Positions 23,105 to 33,387 of a stretch of DNA of 64,000 bases are shown piece after piece. Positions within the stretch are counted from its first letter, which is position 1. Every line of letters begins with the position of its first letter. The notes beneath the pieces are model-generated. The model was not told the DNA's origin and searched no databases. It worked only from the letters and a program-made list of their open reading frames with translations. The position numbers and the translations under genes were made by a program. Source of the stretch: Gelatoporia subvermispora B (taxonomy: Eukaryota > Basidiomycota > Agaricomycetes > Polyporales > Gelatoporiaceae); assembly GCA_000320605.2 (NCBI GenBank), contig KB445794.1, positions 1,584,033-1,648,032 of the forward strand, written 5' to 3'.

Positions 23105-23764
23105 ATGCCCGTACAATGTCTGGCTCGAGCTGTGTCCATGCTCATATTAGCTTGCACGATCATCGCCACGACATGGAAAATCTATGAAGGACGAAACGAA
23201 TTCGGAATCCTAACTCCTGAGGCCTACAGTGAGTTTTATTACACTGGATTCCGGCGACACTTATATATGTCCACAGCGTTTCGCGGACGAGACTACCCTG
23301 ATTCTTGGCAGATTTCTGAGCTGCCATTCGTGCAGACGTATCGCGAAACCACCGCGCACTATACGTTCAGCGAGGATAGCGCCCCAGCAGAGTGGAACTC
23401 AACCCTGCCTTCTGGCGGCGTCCTGCTGCGCCTGGGTTACGATTTACGACCATTCACACTGGCCATGTTCCACCAGCTTCGCTGCCTCAATATCGTACGC
23501 GAGGCATTGACGAAGAAATATACGGAGGAGCCTCAGATAGCGACGGCATCGATGACACGGCTCACGAGACATTGCATGAATTACTTGCGGCAAATGGTTC
23601 TGTGTCACGCGGATATAACCCTTGAATCCACCAGATCCCCAACCGAACGTGGAACAACCGTTTGGGAGACGATGCATACATGTCGCGACTGGACATTGGT
23701 TTACGAGGCTGCAGAGAAGAACTACAGGGAGTATATCGAGGAGATATCAAGGCGACTCGTGTAA
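23105..23764 (+). CDS. UstYa-like (DUF3328) protein with degenerate first motif
   Basis: This is an intronless 219-aa protein. A single N-terminal helix (SMLILACTIIATTW) is followed by the DUF3328 core. The family includes UstYa/UstYb and related copper-type oxidases that cyclise or hydroxylate fungal peptides, and some members act in other secondary pathways. The family's two metal motifs are HxxHC and a downstream HC. Here the first reads HQLRC (residues 123-127), with arginine in place of the second histidine (codon CGC at 23480-23482). The second is intact: HCMNYLRQMVLCHAD. The change from CAC to CGC is one transition. The protein may therefore be inactive, altered, or a non-catalytic partner. 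Its stop lies 9 bases from the stop of the convergent paralogue. Confidence 0.82.
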   Translation: MPVQCLARAVSMLILACTIIATTWKIYEGRNEFGILTPEAYSEFYYTGFRRHLYMSTAFRGRDYPDSWQISELPFVQTYRETTAHYTFSEDSAPAEWNSTLPSGGVLLRLGYDLRPFTLAMFHQLRCLNIVREALTKKYTEEPQIATASMTRLTRHCMNYLRQMVLCHADITLESTRSPTERGTTVWETMHTCRDWTLVYEAAEKNYREYIEEISRRLV

Positions 23765-23773
23765 TGCTAGATA

Positions 23774-24529
23774 TCATCGCGTTAAAGAACTACTCGAGGA
23801 AGTCCGTCGTAGTCTCAATGCGTCTGGCACAGTGTGATGATAGAACCATGAGTTGACATGAGCTGAATTCAGAGTACCAAAGAAGCGTACTTTGGCTTCC
23901 CAGCTAGCGTACTTCTCATCCACGAATGAATACACAGTATCCCAGTGTCCACATTTGTGCGTTGCACCCATGCGCTCGACTTCGTAATCCTTCGTCTCGA
24001 AGTCGCCTGGTTCAAGGGCTAGGTCCGCAGAGCACAGTATACCCTGCCTGAGATAATTCAAGCAGTGCTCGATATGCTCCGGATCAGGCCTTGAGACATT
24101 ACCGAATGCACGGTTCAGCATGCGTAAGCAATGCAGCTCGTGGAACATTGTGACTGCGAAGAGGCGATCTGCTGGACCGAGGCGGACATAGCCCCAGCCG
24201 GCGCTTGTAAGAGAAAACCATTCGTCATCGGCGTCCATCCCAAGGAGAGGGTAGTGTACACTCTCTTCGACTGTGATAGATACGGTAGGGAGCCCGCCAT
24301 CAGGGAGGGGGAGGGTCTCGGGGAAATCATGCCCGTCGTAAGCTGGCAACAAGTAAGTAGGACATTGGCGTATGGCTTCAGGCTCTTTCACAGATTCAGA
24401 CCACTCACAGAACACTTGTGCAAGTCCTGCAGAAGACTGTTGTGTCCTTGTCTGCGTCCAGATCCATGCGAGATTGAGACAGCTTGCAAGGAATAGGGCG
24501 AACGACAAGAAACGCCAGGTCACTGGCAT
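23774..24529 (-). CDS. UstYa-like (DUF3328) protein, motifs intact
   Basis: Exon 1 is 24409-24529 and exon 2 is 23774-24342, joined in phase across a 66-nt intron (GTGAGT donor), giving 229 aa. The N-terminal helix (FLSFALFLASCLNLAWIW) is followed by VFSYDGHDFPETLPLP and then the two signatures: MFHELHCLRML, with both histidines and the cysteine present, and HCLNYLRQGILCSADLALE. It should therefore be a competent member of the family, unlike its neighbour. A second intron near the 3' end (donor GTACGC after WEAK) is possible and would replace the last residues. Substrate and pathway cannot be inferred, since no precursor peptide or synthase is seen nearby. Confidence 0.84.
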   Translation of the reverse strand: MPVTWRFLSFALFLASCLNLAWIWTQTRTQQSSAGLAQVFCEWSESVKEPEAIRQCPTYLLPAYDGHDFPETLPLPDGGLPTVSITVEESVHYPLLGMDADDEWFSLTSAGWGYVRLGPADRLFAVTMFHELHCLRMLNRAFGNVSRPDPEHIEHCLNYLRQGILCSADLALEPGDFETKDYEVERMGATHKCGHWDTVYSFVDEKYASWEAKVRFFGTLNSAHVNSWFYHHTVPDALRLRRTSSSSSLTR

Positions 24530-26522
24530 AGTCGCGAAGCTTGAAAACCCGTAATTGCACGGGAGTCTTCCTAGTATACCCCCTTATCTATACTCAGAAC
24601 TAGCATACATGTCAGTATTCTCTACCTGACAACACGTACCACGCCAGTAGGTTGCGCACAGGCAATGTGACCTAAGCCAGCATATGATGACAAAGACGTA
24701 TCGCCCGACTTGTGTCAAGCAACCCGAGTAGCTCTTTGGCGCAATCTTGATAGATCCTGATGCATTGAGGGGCTTGGAACCATGACCAGAACTGGATCCT
24801 GGCTCGCTCGAAAGAGGTAACTGCAGAAGCGGAGGCAAGTACTGAAGCGCTGACCGCTGACCGTGATTTTAGGCCGAGCTATGACCATTTTTGATCAAGT
24901 GTCAGTTGCGATATCCGGAACGGTGTATTTGCTCGTGCGACGTAGTTCCCTTACCACTCAACATGAGATCGGAATTTCATCAGGAGAATGTTGCCTTGAT
25001 TTAGATGCCTCTCGCGTACCTCTTGGGACTCTGCGGACCTGCTCTGCCGCACTTCGCTAGCGCGTGCAAGACGCGATAGGAGGATGCGGGATTTTTTGAT
25101 CTTGTTCCTAATGGTTTCGATATCTCCGGCGATAGCTACCAAATGTACCACGTCGCTCATGGTTTTCAATGTAGGAAGAACGTCAACTGCTCCACAAGGT
25201 TCCTCAGGAAACTTGTTGGACGTCCATCTCCTCACCATTCAACTATGTCAAACCTTGCTGGGGACAATATCAACTCGGATAGGAGCATCATTGCATGATT
25301 GGGGTCCTCGACTGCTCCGTCGGTGACTGGGTGCTGATAGTTCTCATGATGGAGAACAGCCCTACTTATTGCCGCGGTGATTAATATTCATGTCTGGAGC
25401 TGTCTTTACGTCACTGAAGTCTACAAGCAGGTCACGGTGCCCCGCCCACAAGGGGCAGAACCCGCTGCAACCGCCACCGCCTCCGTCGCGGTTACCAGAT
25501 CCAGCCCGTCGCACGTGTGTCGGTCAACCACTGGTCACGTGTTGGTTTCCACGGTTCGAACGACGCGCTATTCGCGCCGCCTCCCAATCTCGCTGCGCCG
25601 TTTCGCGCGTCCTGCTTGCACATGCTGCGAGAAGACCTGCGGTGCACGCGTCGCATCTGTTCTGCCTTAGCCTCGCTGGGCCCTTACGGATAGGCGCGTG
25701 CTCGCTGGGCTCTATCTCAAGGCAAAATCAAGCACTGGCAACCCCACTCCCCCATCATTCCTTCTCGACCTGCGCCACGAACGGAGCAATCGCCGCTGAT
25801 GGCAAGTTCTCGCACCCGCGTCACTCATCCAGTCGCAGTGTAGCAGTGAATGGGCGACTCGGCGGAAGAGTACGCTGGTGAGGTATGTACGTCTGTGAAG
25901 ACAAATCGAGAAATTCATTGGCGGTCATTGATGCGCACGCCCAAGGGAGGCAACATCGAGTCGTATGCGCATCTCGCACGATGTGGGGGTACATTGTTGC
26001 AAAAAGAGCGCATGAGTATCTGGGTAACCTTCGAGGCATCTTATGACGAAGACGCGACGCGACGCTATTGATATATAGACACGATCGCACGATACCCCAC
26101 CTGGGATGGCAGTGGCAGCCTTATGTCGGTTGGACGCGCCCTCACCAGTGTTTAGAAACCTATGCTACCTTCAACGGCGTTGACGACACGCCTTTCAGGA
26201 TATACCACATGGTCAGACATATATGGTCATGCAACCACGTCCTGATCAGTGGTCTCTCGGGCATTGTTCCGTCATAAGTTCTGTCGATAAATCCAGTGAA
26301 TGATGCTGTGCATTTGCTTCTGGTTGCGAACATAGGTCACCACGAATGTCGATGGGCACAGCATACCCTCTGTATGGATTCATTGCATAGCTTCTTGTGC
26401 GTATCGATGCTGTGCACATGGTAACAGCCAAATGCTTATATCTGTGTGCTGACTCTCAGTTCCGGTCCACGCAACCCATGCACCCCAGCTCGGACCAGTA
26501 CACTGTTTTCAAATAGGCTGTC
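24530..26522. other. Gene-poor stretch of 2 kb
   Basis: No gene was supported. A GC-richer segment (about 25430-25880) resembles a promoter or CpG-rich 5' region and has an open plus-strand frame without a domain. An ATG at 25850 (MGDSAEEYAGE) is followed at once by a GTATGT donor-like site, but no downstream exons of a known family could be joined. A minus frame at 24951-25238 is weakly helical (AGDIETIRNKIKKSR). Confidence 0.4.
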
Positions 26523-27739
26523 ATGTCAGCACTCTCACCCCGCGTACCATTTGCTCCTTCGCGATACTCGTTCCGGCTGCGTCCTGAGACGGCCGATGTA
26601 CCTGACCAGATCCAACCAGGCTTTGATGCAGATGAAGGCATCAGCTTGCCGTATAATCACCAGCACCTCTTACACGTCCAGCACGACTACCGAAATGGAC
26701 AATACATCGGCATTCCCCGGGACTGGGAGGAACGTCTGAGAGATGAGGAAGATATCGAATGGGACCGAAGCAGTCAAACATCGTTCAACCCGGAGGCTAT
26801 ACGCAAGGCGGCAGATTGAGCACAGAGCGACTGGTCTCAAATTCTTGATATCCTGGATGTGAGTAGACAACTCTAGGGATGTGTGAGGAACTCATCACTT
26901 TAGCTGCACAGTCGTTGTCGGAGTCAGAGGAAACACGGAGCGTCGATAACTTCGTGACTGATCGACTCACTAGACTGAACTTTATTGAAGAAGGCGTAGC
27001 TAGTAATTATCCCACGAGATCCCTGGTATCAGGACTTGATGATTCTTTGACGATCGCAAATGAGAAGACTCACTATAGGAACCTGTCTAGCGGCACAAAA
27101 AAACTTCGAATCCTTGATGCCTTGGATGCCATAGAAGGGCAGAATGATGTTCGGACAGACGGGGTAATTCCATCGAGCTCTGCACCCCTACCTCAGACCA
27201 CAGTTTCGGATATGGTCGCATTCATGACCCCTCGAACACCAATCGATGTCGAAGTAGTGTCTCCAGAACGCCCACTAGAGGCGAAACAAAGACGGCGGGG
27301 AACTATCTGGCGAGATCTTCCGCTCAAATTGTCTACCCCGGTAAGTGATGCTGTGAGTTGCGGCTCATGATGTATCAATCCTGGTCCTGTAGGAGGTGTT
27401 ATCAAGAAAACGGAATTCGCCTCTCGACATTACTGGCCAGCTGACAAGAGAGGCATATGGAAAAAGCGAACCAACAAGCAAAGGGATTACAGCTCATGCG
27501 GACACCTCAGAGGACAAGCATGTTCGCAAACCCTCCGTCCAACGTCCTTCGAGCGCATTGCGGTCCTCAGCCTATGTTCCAGTTGGCGTTACCTATGGCA
27601 GACATAGGCTGGTGAGTTTGCTTCAGTCTTCTCGTGATATGACACACAAGATGATACTTATAATACTTAGCTCATTGCTTCCGTCACTGTGCCAGAAGAC
27701 ACGGAAATGCACAGGCGAGTTAGGCTGTGCTGTGTCTGA
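26523..27739 (+). CDS. CRIB (Cdc42/Rac-binding) domain protein without kinase domain
   Basis: Four exons (26523-26772, 26877-27340, 27393-27611, 27671-27739) read in phase to 333 aa. The N-terminus MSALSPRVPFAPSRYSFRLR is followed by a CRIB motif: ISLPYNHQHLLHVQHD, then GQYIGIPRDWEERLR. This matches the I-S-x-P-x(4)-H-x-x-H-V plus G-x-P-x-x-W pattern of GTPase-binding domains in PAK kinases and WASP-like proteins. No kinase domain follows. The rest is Ser/Thr-rich and probably disordered, with basic patches (KQRRRGTIWRDLP). The first donor is the weak GTCAAA; without that intron the frame stops at 26819 and encodes only 98 aa, still with the whole CRIB motif. It is probably an effector or adaptor of Cdc42/Rac in polarity. 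The exact model is uncertain. Confidence 0.58.
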
Positions 27740-27937
27740 GGCCTCGCGTGTGACATGCAGATCCACCAGTCCGTATACCCGCTGTACAGTATATCGAGCA
27801 TGCCAGCGCTTGCTAGCCGTCAAGTTCGCACATCGCGGACACAAGTTGATAGACACTGTTGCACATCAATGCTCGAGTGACATTTGGACATCGGTAGCAG
27901 TGATACAAATACAACGGTATAAGCCTGAAGTCCGAGT

Positions 27938-28636
27938 TTACTCTTTCTTGAGCATGTCCACATGTAACGGGTATGGCCTGCCCATCCAGGTCGCGAGCTC
28001 CGTATGATCCTTATACGCCTCTCCCGTGTTCGGATGAATGAGAACACTGAACGATGGGCGTGAAATTCACATATTGGCAGCAGTAATCGCTGGTACTCAC
28101 GAGCACGGGCCACGGTTCACAGCGAGCCAAGAGAACAGCGCACCAGTCTGGTGAGGATTGAACACATTCACTTCGAACATGGCAACCGGGTGAGGTCCTG
28201 CATCCACATGTAAACGCATGCACACGGAACAATGCCGCACCGAGAGTAACCCACCGACTGGCTTGTCCCAGAACCTGTAGGTGCGGAGCTAATAAGACCA
28301 TCAGTCTCAGAATCTCATGTACATAACTCGCATGAACTACCTCAGGGAATTCACGCCTTACGCGCTCATGCAGCTCCTTGGCGTATTGCGCTTCGGCAGG
28401 GACGTGCTGCATGTAATATACTGCAGCAGCTCCGTCAGAGATTCAATTGGCTTCAAGCATTGCAACTCACTGTGGAAGTCAAAGCCGTTGTTGGACGAGT
28501 CAATAGGCTTCGGAAATTCGTCGTATGCGGCTGACTTGGGTCCCGGCGGGTTGTACAGCGACTTCCCATCGGGATTAAATTCAGTAGGAAGTGGCTCAGC
28601 GTTTTCGTAGCCCTCGAGAGGAGATTTCCAAGTCAT
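27938..28636 (-). CDS. DOPA 4,5-dioxygenase family protein
   Basis: Five exons (28471-28636, 28341-28420, 28255-28288, 28101-28197, 27938-28046) give 161 aa in phase. The family (Dopa_dioxygen) includes the Amanita DODA that opens the ring of L-DOPA on the way to betalamic acid and muscaflavin, and many uncharacterised fungal and bacterial enzymes. Motifs include GFDFHIYYMQH, AKELHERVRREFPELRTYRF, the metal-site GPHPVAMFEV, VLIHPNTGEA and DHTELATWMGRPYPL. All the histidines usually invoked in metal binding and catalysis are present. The N-terminal 30 residues are variable. The gene is divergent from MZT1 (334 bases between starts). Whether the substrate is DOPA or another catechol cannot be told. 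Confidence 0.88.
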
Positions 28637-28970
28637 AATGCTATCTGATATGATCGCTCGTATGCGGCGGGGTGAGAATGCGCAGCAGAGGTGGATAGTA
28701 GGCTTCGTCGCACATGGTGTGCGATTTAAGGTGGATTGCGTCCTGCGCCTGTTACAGCGCGGGAGACACGCATGATTCAGCCTGACGCGTCTCGCGTAAT
28801 CGCGCTCACGCCCGCGTCGACCTTCCCGACACGCCGCCTTCGCAGAGTCGTTGCCGCTGTCTGGGACGTACACATTCGCAAGTTGCCCGTCCCGATATCG
28901 GAGTCCACCTGTGGTTCTCAGACAGGTTGACGAAGACCGCAAACTTCACGATACTTGCGATCTGCCATAC
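28637..28970. promoter_or_regulatory. Bidirectional promoter, DOPA-dioxygenase / MZT1
   Basis: Only 334 bases separate the two start codons. The segment is GC-rich in the middle (about 28740-28860), with cgcgtc/gacgcg words, and shows no TATA close to either start. Confidence 0.5.
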
Positions 28971-29305
28971 ATGGCGTCGAGAGAGTCAGATCGCATTGCC
29001 TCGGTGCAACAAACGTTGGACAGTACGCCGCCGAGTATCCTTTGACCCACATTAGGCCCCGCTTACAAAACATTCGTCAGCGCTGTACGATATCTCGCAG
29101 CTGTTGAATACGGGGCTTGACAAGGAAGCACTGGCGACATGTGTCAGTATGATTGAGGGTGGCGCGAACCCGGAGGCACTCGCAGTGAGTGGCGGCATGC
29201 TTGTAAGACCGGCAATGGCTGCTGACTATGCTACAGGCTGTCGTCCAGGAACTTCGGAGAGAATCTCAAGCCCTCAAGGCTCAGACTGCTGCGAACGGCA
29301 AGTAA
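28971..29305 (+). CDS. MZT1: Mitotic-spindle organizing protein 1 (MOZART1)
   Basis: MZT1 is a small helical protein that binds the N-termini of gamma-tubulin complex proteins and recruits or activates the gamma-tubulin complex at spindle pole bodies. Three exons (28971-29022, 29081-29184, 29237-29305) give 74 aa in phase, the usual size. Sequence: [39 protein letters not shown] and [11 protein letters not shown] match the family throughout. The start ATG at 28971 is followed by a short acidic/polar head ([10 protein letters not shown]). The tail [10 protein letters not shown] is short. The gene is too fragmented by introns to appear as one open frame. Confidence 0.9.
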
Positions 29306-29493
29306 TGTCACCTGCAGCTATCTTATGTAGGACTGTGCGCTATGTACAATAGTGTATGAATAACTCCCGGAACCCATCACGTACTCGGTCAATATATCGA
29401 GTATCTACCAGGACAAAGGCATTCATACGTCCGCATATAATGAGGCAATATACTTATACACATTCAAAACAAGTCATAAAGTACAGGTCCAGT

Positions 29494-32400
29494 CTACACA
29501 AACATCTGCAGCGGGTGACGATCATACACATTTTGTCCTTCACTCAGCTCGCCAAGGTCGGGGTAGAAGGGCACAAGCGCATCGGACGCGCCCAAGTATA
29601 GAGAGTTGTAGATCCGCCAGTACACCTCACGGACCTTCCTAGCGGGATGGAACAGCCCCTGGAGAACATAGCTGAGGAGCACGCCAGGGCCGAGCGTGAC
29701 GCGCATCGCCTCGACCGCGTCCATGACCGCGCCAATGACGTGCGGAGACGTTTCGAAGCAGTTCGGCCACACGAGGTTCATGAGGTGGAGCATCGAGTCT
29801 TCGCATCCGAGACCGGCGACACCGAGTGCTAGGTGCTTGACGATGGTGCTGGCCGTCTGACGGTGGACGAGGTCACGGTCAGTCAACGCGTCTTCCAGCA
29901 TGGTCACGACGGAGTCCGCATAGTAAGCCGATTGTGGGCCGACGTATTCGAAGACGAAGGACAGCGCCTTTAAACAACCAGTGCGCACGTTCAACTCGGC
30001 AGTGCGGTACTCGTTTAGGATGGCGGGTATACATGTGAAGGCTGAGGGAATGAGTAATGTTAGTCAACAGGCAAATGGTATAAAGACCAAGCGGGCACTC
30101 ACGTCCGCAAGTTTCCGCCACGATGGCGATAGCGACCGTACTGCAGACACGACTTTGACGCTCTTGTACACGCAAGTTAGTTAGCAGGACCTGCAGTACG
30201 TCTTGGGGACCCAAGCTCTTGGCGATATAACCGAACGAGTTCACAGCAGCACGACGAATACCCTTCTTGTGTGCCTTGAGCAAGTCGAGCAGTTCGAAGC
30301 AGATACGCATCCACTCGCGCGCAGGGACGAACTCGGCACCACGATCGGCAATACGACCGATCAAGTTGATCGTCGCTTCTTGCACCTTCTCGTGTCGGTT
30401 ACGAAGAATCGGCGTCATACGCGGCACTAGCAGAAAAGGTAACCAAAACGGCCATGAGAAATCCAGTGACGAGAACTTACAGAGGTCCTTGACGGGCGGG
30501 TTCATCTGGGTCATACCCACAACATTGGCGATGGCGCCCTCGGCGGCAATAATACTACCCAGTGTGTCCGGGTACTCTTCACCGAGCTGTTCGAAGAGGA
30601 CGAGACCAAGCTTGCTAAGAAGCTGATCCTCACCACACTGCTTGATGACGACGGCAAGGCGAGTTGTCAGGTCGGCCGCCTGCTGGCGCACCTTTGCGCT
30701 CTTGTTGTTGAGGCGCCAAAGGATGGTGGACACAATCTGTGTGAGGTACGGTTTGACACGAATGCCTACAAAAAAGTTAGTACCGATACTAGACAGACAA
30801 ATCGTGAACACGTACCAAGGGCGTTCACCACGGTACCGAAACCATCCAGCATGACCTGATCTTCCGTAGTCTGTTCCTGGAAGGAGTAGATAATGCCGTC
30901 AACGAGTCGGACCTCCAAGCGTTCGTCGATATCGGACGCGCCGAGCGATGCGACGACCTTCGTGATTGTCTCCATGACCATCTTGCGGTACGGCTCGGCC
31001 TCGTCCTTGAGATCATTGACGATCCTGCCAACGATCTCCGCGACCCCAGACTTCTGGGCCAGCTCAACGGTAGTCTCGACGACCTGGCGGTAATTCCTGC
31101 GATCAAGCGCCATACGGCGAACCCAGAACGCCTTGAAGAAGTCCGGCAGGATATCCTGCTTGATGTACTGCGGAGTAACACCTTCGGTGGCGGCGCACTG
31201 CTGAACGACCTTGAGCACGATCTTCTTCATCTCCTCGTCGGACGTTTGGAATTCGCGAATGAGGATGATGGTCACTTCCTTGATGTAGTAGGACACATAC
31301 TCGGGATCCATGAGAGGGAGAATGAAGCCGATTGCCTTCAGGAATGCCGCCAGACTCTTGCCACGGTGGAGACGAATACCGACCCACAAGGGCTTGAGCA
31401 CATTGTCGAAGGACTCGATACCGTACGGTGCTGCTGCCTCAGCGAGAGCTGCAAGAGCCAGGGCAGTCATCGTGCGGACCTTCTGCTGCTCGTCCTGGAG
31501 ACCGTGCGAGATGCAGTCGACGAGGTTACGGAGGTGGGGGAGGACAGCGCAACCCATCATGATCGCAATCTGCTGCACAATACGGATACCGGTGTGCCGA
31601 GCCTGCCAGGACTTCTTACTCCTACAAACGGCCTTCAGGAAGGGGAGTAGGGATGGGATACCGAGAGCGGAAGCGACCACGGAGAACGCACGGGCAGTTG
31701 TATTGCGCACATACTCGTCGGCGTGGTCGATATCGGGACGCATGGTGGAGATCATGTGGGCGAGCCCAGCGGCCTTGGAGAGATTGGAGATAATCTCGCG
31801 ACCCTCGACACGCGCATAGTAGTCCTCATCAATGAGCAGGGGCTCGATGACGACAAGGATCTTATGCACGTACGGGCGGACTAGGTCATCCAACTTGTAA
31901 AGCACGCGGTCAATGACCTTGACGAGCAGATGCCGCTCTTGGTCCTCGAGTGTGCGCTCCATGAGCAAGGGGAGGATCTTGTCGAAGAGAGGACCAGCAC
32001 CGAATTCACGAGCTTTGTCGGTGATCTGTCTCAAAGCAGTTTTGCGAACGGGAGGCGTACCGTTCTTGATCTTGAGGAGCAGACGCATAATCTTACGCTC
32101 CTTCATCTCATCCACGGACAGCTCCGTCTCATCCTCCTCCTTCAGGATCTTCGCGAAGTACTGCGCGTCCTCCGCTTTGAAGAATGCGAGGCTGCCCACG
32201 CCTGGAATTTCAGTGGGCAGGTCGGGCGCGAGTCCTGCAGCAGCTGCAGCCGCTGCGGCATCAGAGCCCTCCTGAATGTGGAATCCGACCTCCGTGATTG
32301 GCGTAGCCGAAAGTTTCGGTGGTCGAACCAGAGGTGCGTAGCCAGGGGGAGGGGTGACGATGGAGTAGCCCTGAGTAGGCAGAATAGCATCGAGCTCTTC

Positions 32401-33093
32401 GTCCGTGAGGTACCGGTTGTGCTTATCTTCATGCATGAAGCCTGGCGCATTCATGATGATGGGAGTCATGGCCACGTCGGGGGCGGCAGCGGGTGCCTGG
32501 TCCCATCGAGACCGTTTGGGGGTTTCGCCTGGAGCAGAGACGTCGGCGGGGGTGGCATCCCATCGCGAGCGCCGCTTCTTGGGAGCAGCACCGTCCAGAG
32601 CTTCCTTTGACCACTCCCCTCCTTTATTCTCCTTGTTCTCCTCCTCGCTGGGCTCCGCAACGTCCCATCGCCGTTTGCGCTTGGTCCCAGGTATAGACAA
32701 CTCCTTGGCGGCTTCCTCCAGCTCGGCCCTAGGGGGTGTCTTGTCCAGGTCCATCTTCGCCTGACCTTCCTCCCGAGCCTGGCGCTCCTTATCCTCAATT
32801 GCCCTCCGAACTCTCTCTTCCTCCTTCTCCAACCGCTGCAGCCTCATAGCCTCCTTGTATCCTCCTTCCACATCCTTTCCCTCTTCAGATGCCCTGAATG
32901 CATCAGCGCTCTCGTTTGCTTGACGGCTGAATCGGCGGTTGTGGTAGTCGGATTGTCGCGAAGCAATTTGGCGTTTGGAGGCGGTCTCTGCGAAGGGGTC
33001 GTAGTTCTCATCCTCAGCAAGCTCAGCGAACTCTTCCAGAACCTCCTTGGGCGCCGTGAAGGAGTCTACCAGTCGAGGAGCATCGGAAGACAT
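29494..33093 (-). CDS. SF3B1: Splicing factor 3B subunit 1 (U2 snRNP HEAT-repeat protein)
   Basis: SF3B1 (yeast Hsh155) is the HEAT-repeat scaffold of the SF3b complex and holds the branch-point/U2 duplex during prespliceosome assembly. Four exons (30816-33093, 30481-30765, 30103-30426, 29494-30041) give 1,144 aa in phase. The disordered N-terminus carries three tryptophan-containing U2AF-ligand motifs (KRRWD, RSRWD, KRSRWD at about residues 140-200), which bind UHM domains. The HEAT superhelix is very well conserved: [58 protein letters not shown] and [20 protein letters not shown]. The segment corresponding to the human K700 hotspot (DEQQK) is unchanged. The start at 33093 ([12 protein letters not shown]) is preferred over an upstream in-frame ATG at 33234, which would add an unlike extension. 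Confidence 0.96.
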
Positions 33094-33387
33094 GGTAGCA
33101 GCAAGAGGGTATGGAGTATCACAGCTTCCAAAGCTGAGTAACTGTATTGAGTTCCGCCACCAATCTGATCTCAGCGCAAATGTGGACCAACCATAATCCA
33201 GACTTTCAAGCTCCGAAACCGTCTCGCCACTCACCTGTGGCTGCCGCTACCGTTCCGCTATGGCTCAAAGCACTACAGATCATATTTCGAGAATCAGAAT
33301 CCGTCTCATTCCGTAAGAAAGTGGTGAAGAAGCTCGAGAGGCCGGCCACAAATGCGAGTAAATATCCGGTACAGCAGTATGTATACA

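Noticed and set aside
25390..25881. A 163-codon plus-strand frame in GC-rich DNA
   Set aside because: Composition is like a promoter or CpG-rich 5' region; repeated Pro/Arg/Ser runs and no domain. An ATG at 25850 with a donor could not be linked to further exons.
31246..32610. Plus-strand frames opposite SF3B1
   Set aside because: Mirror frames of a highly conserved coding sequence.
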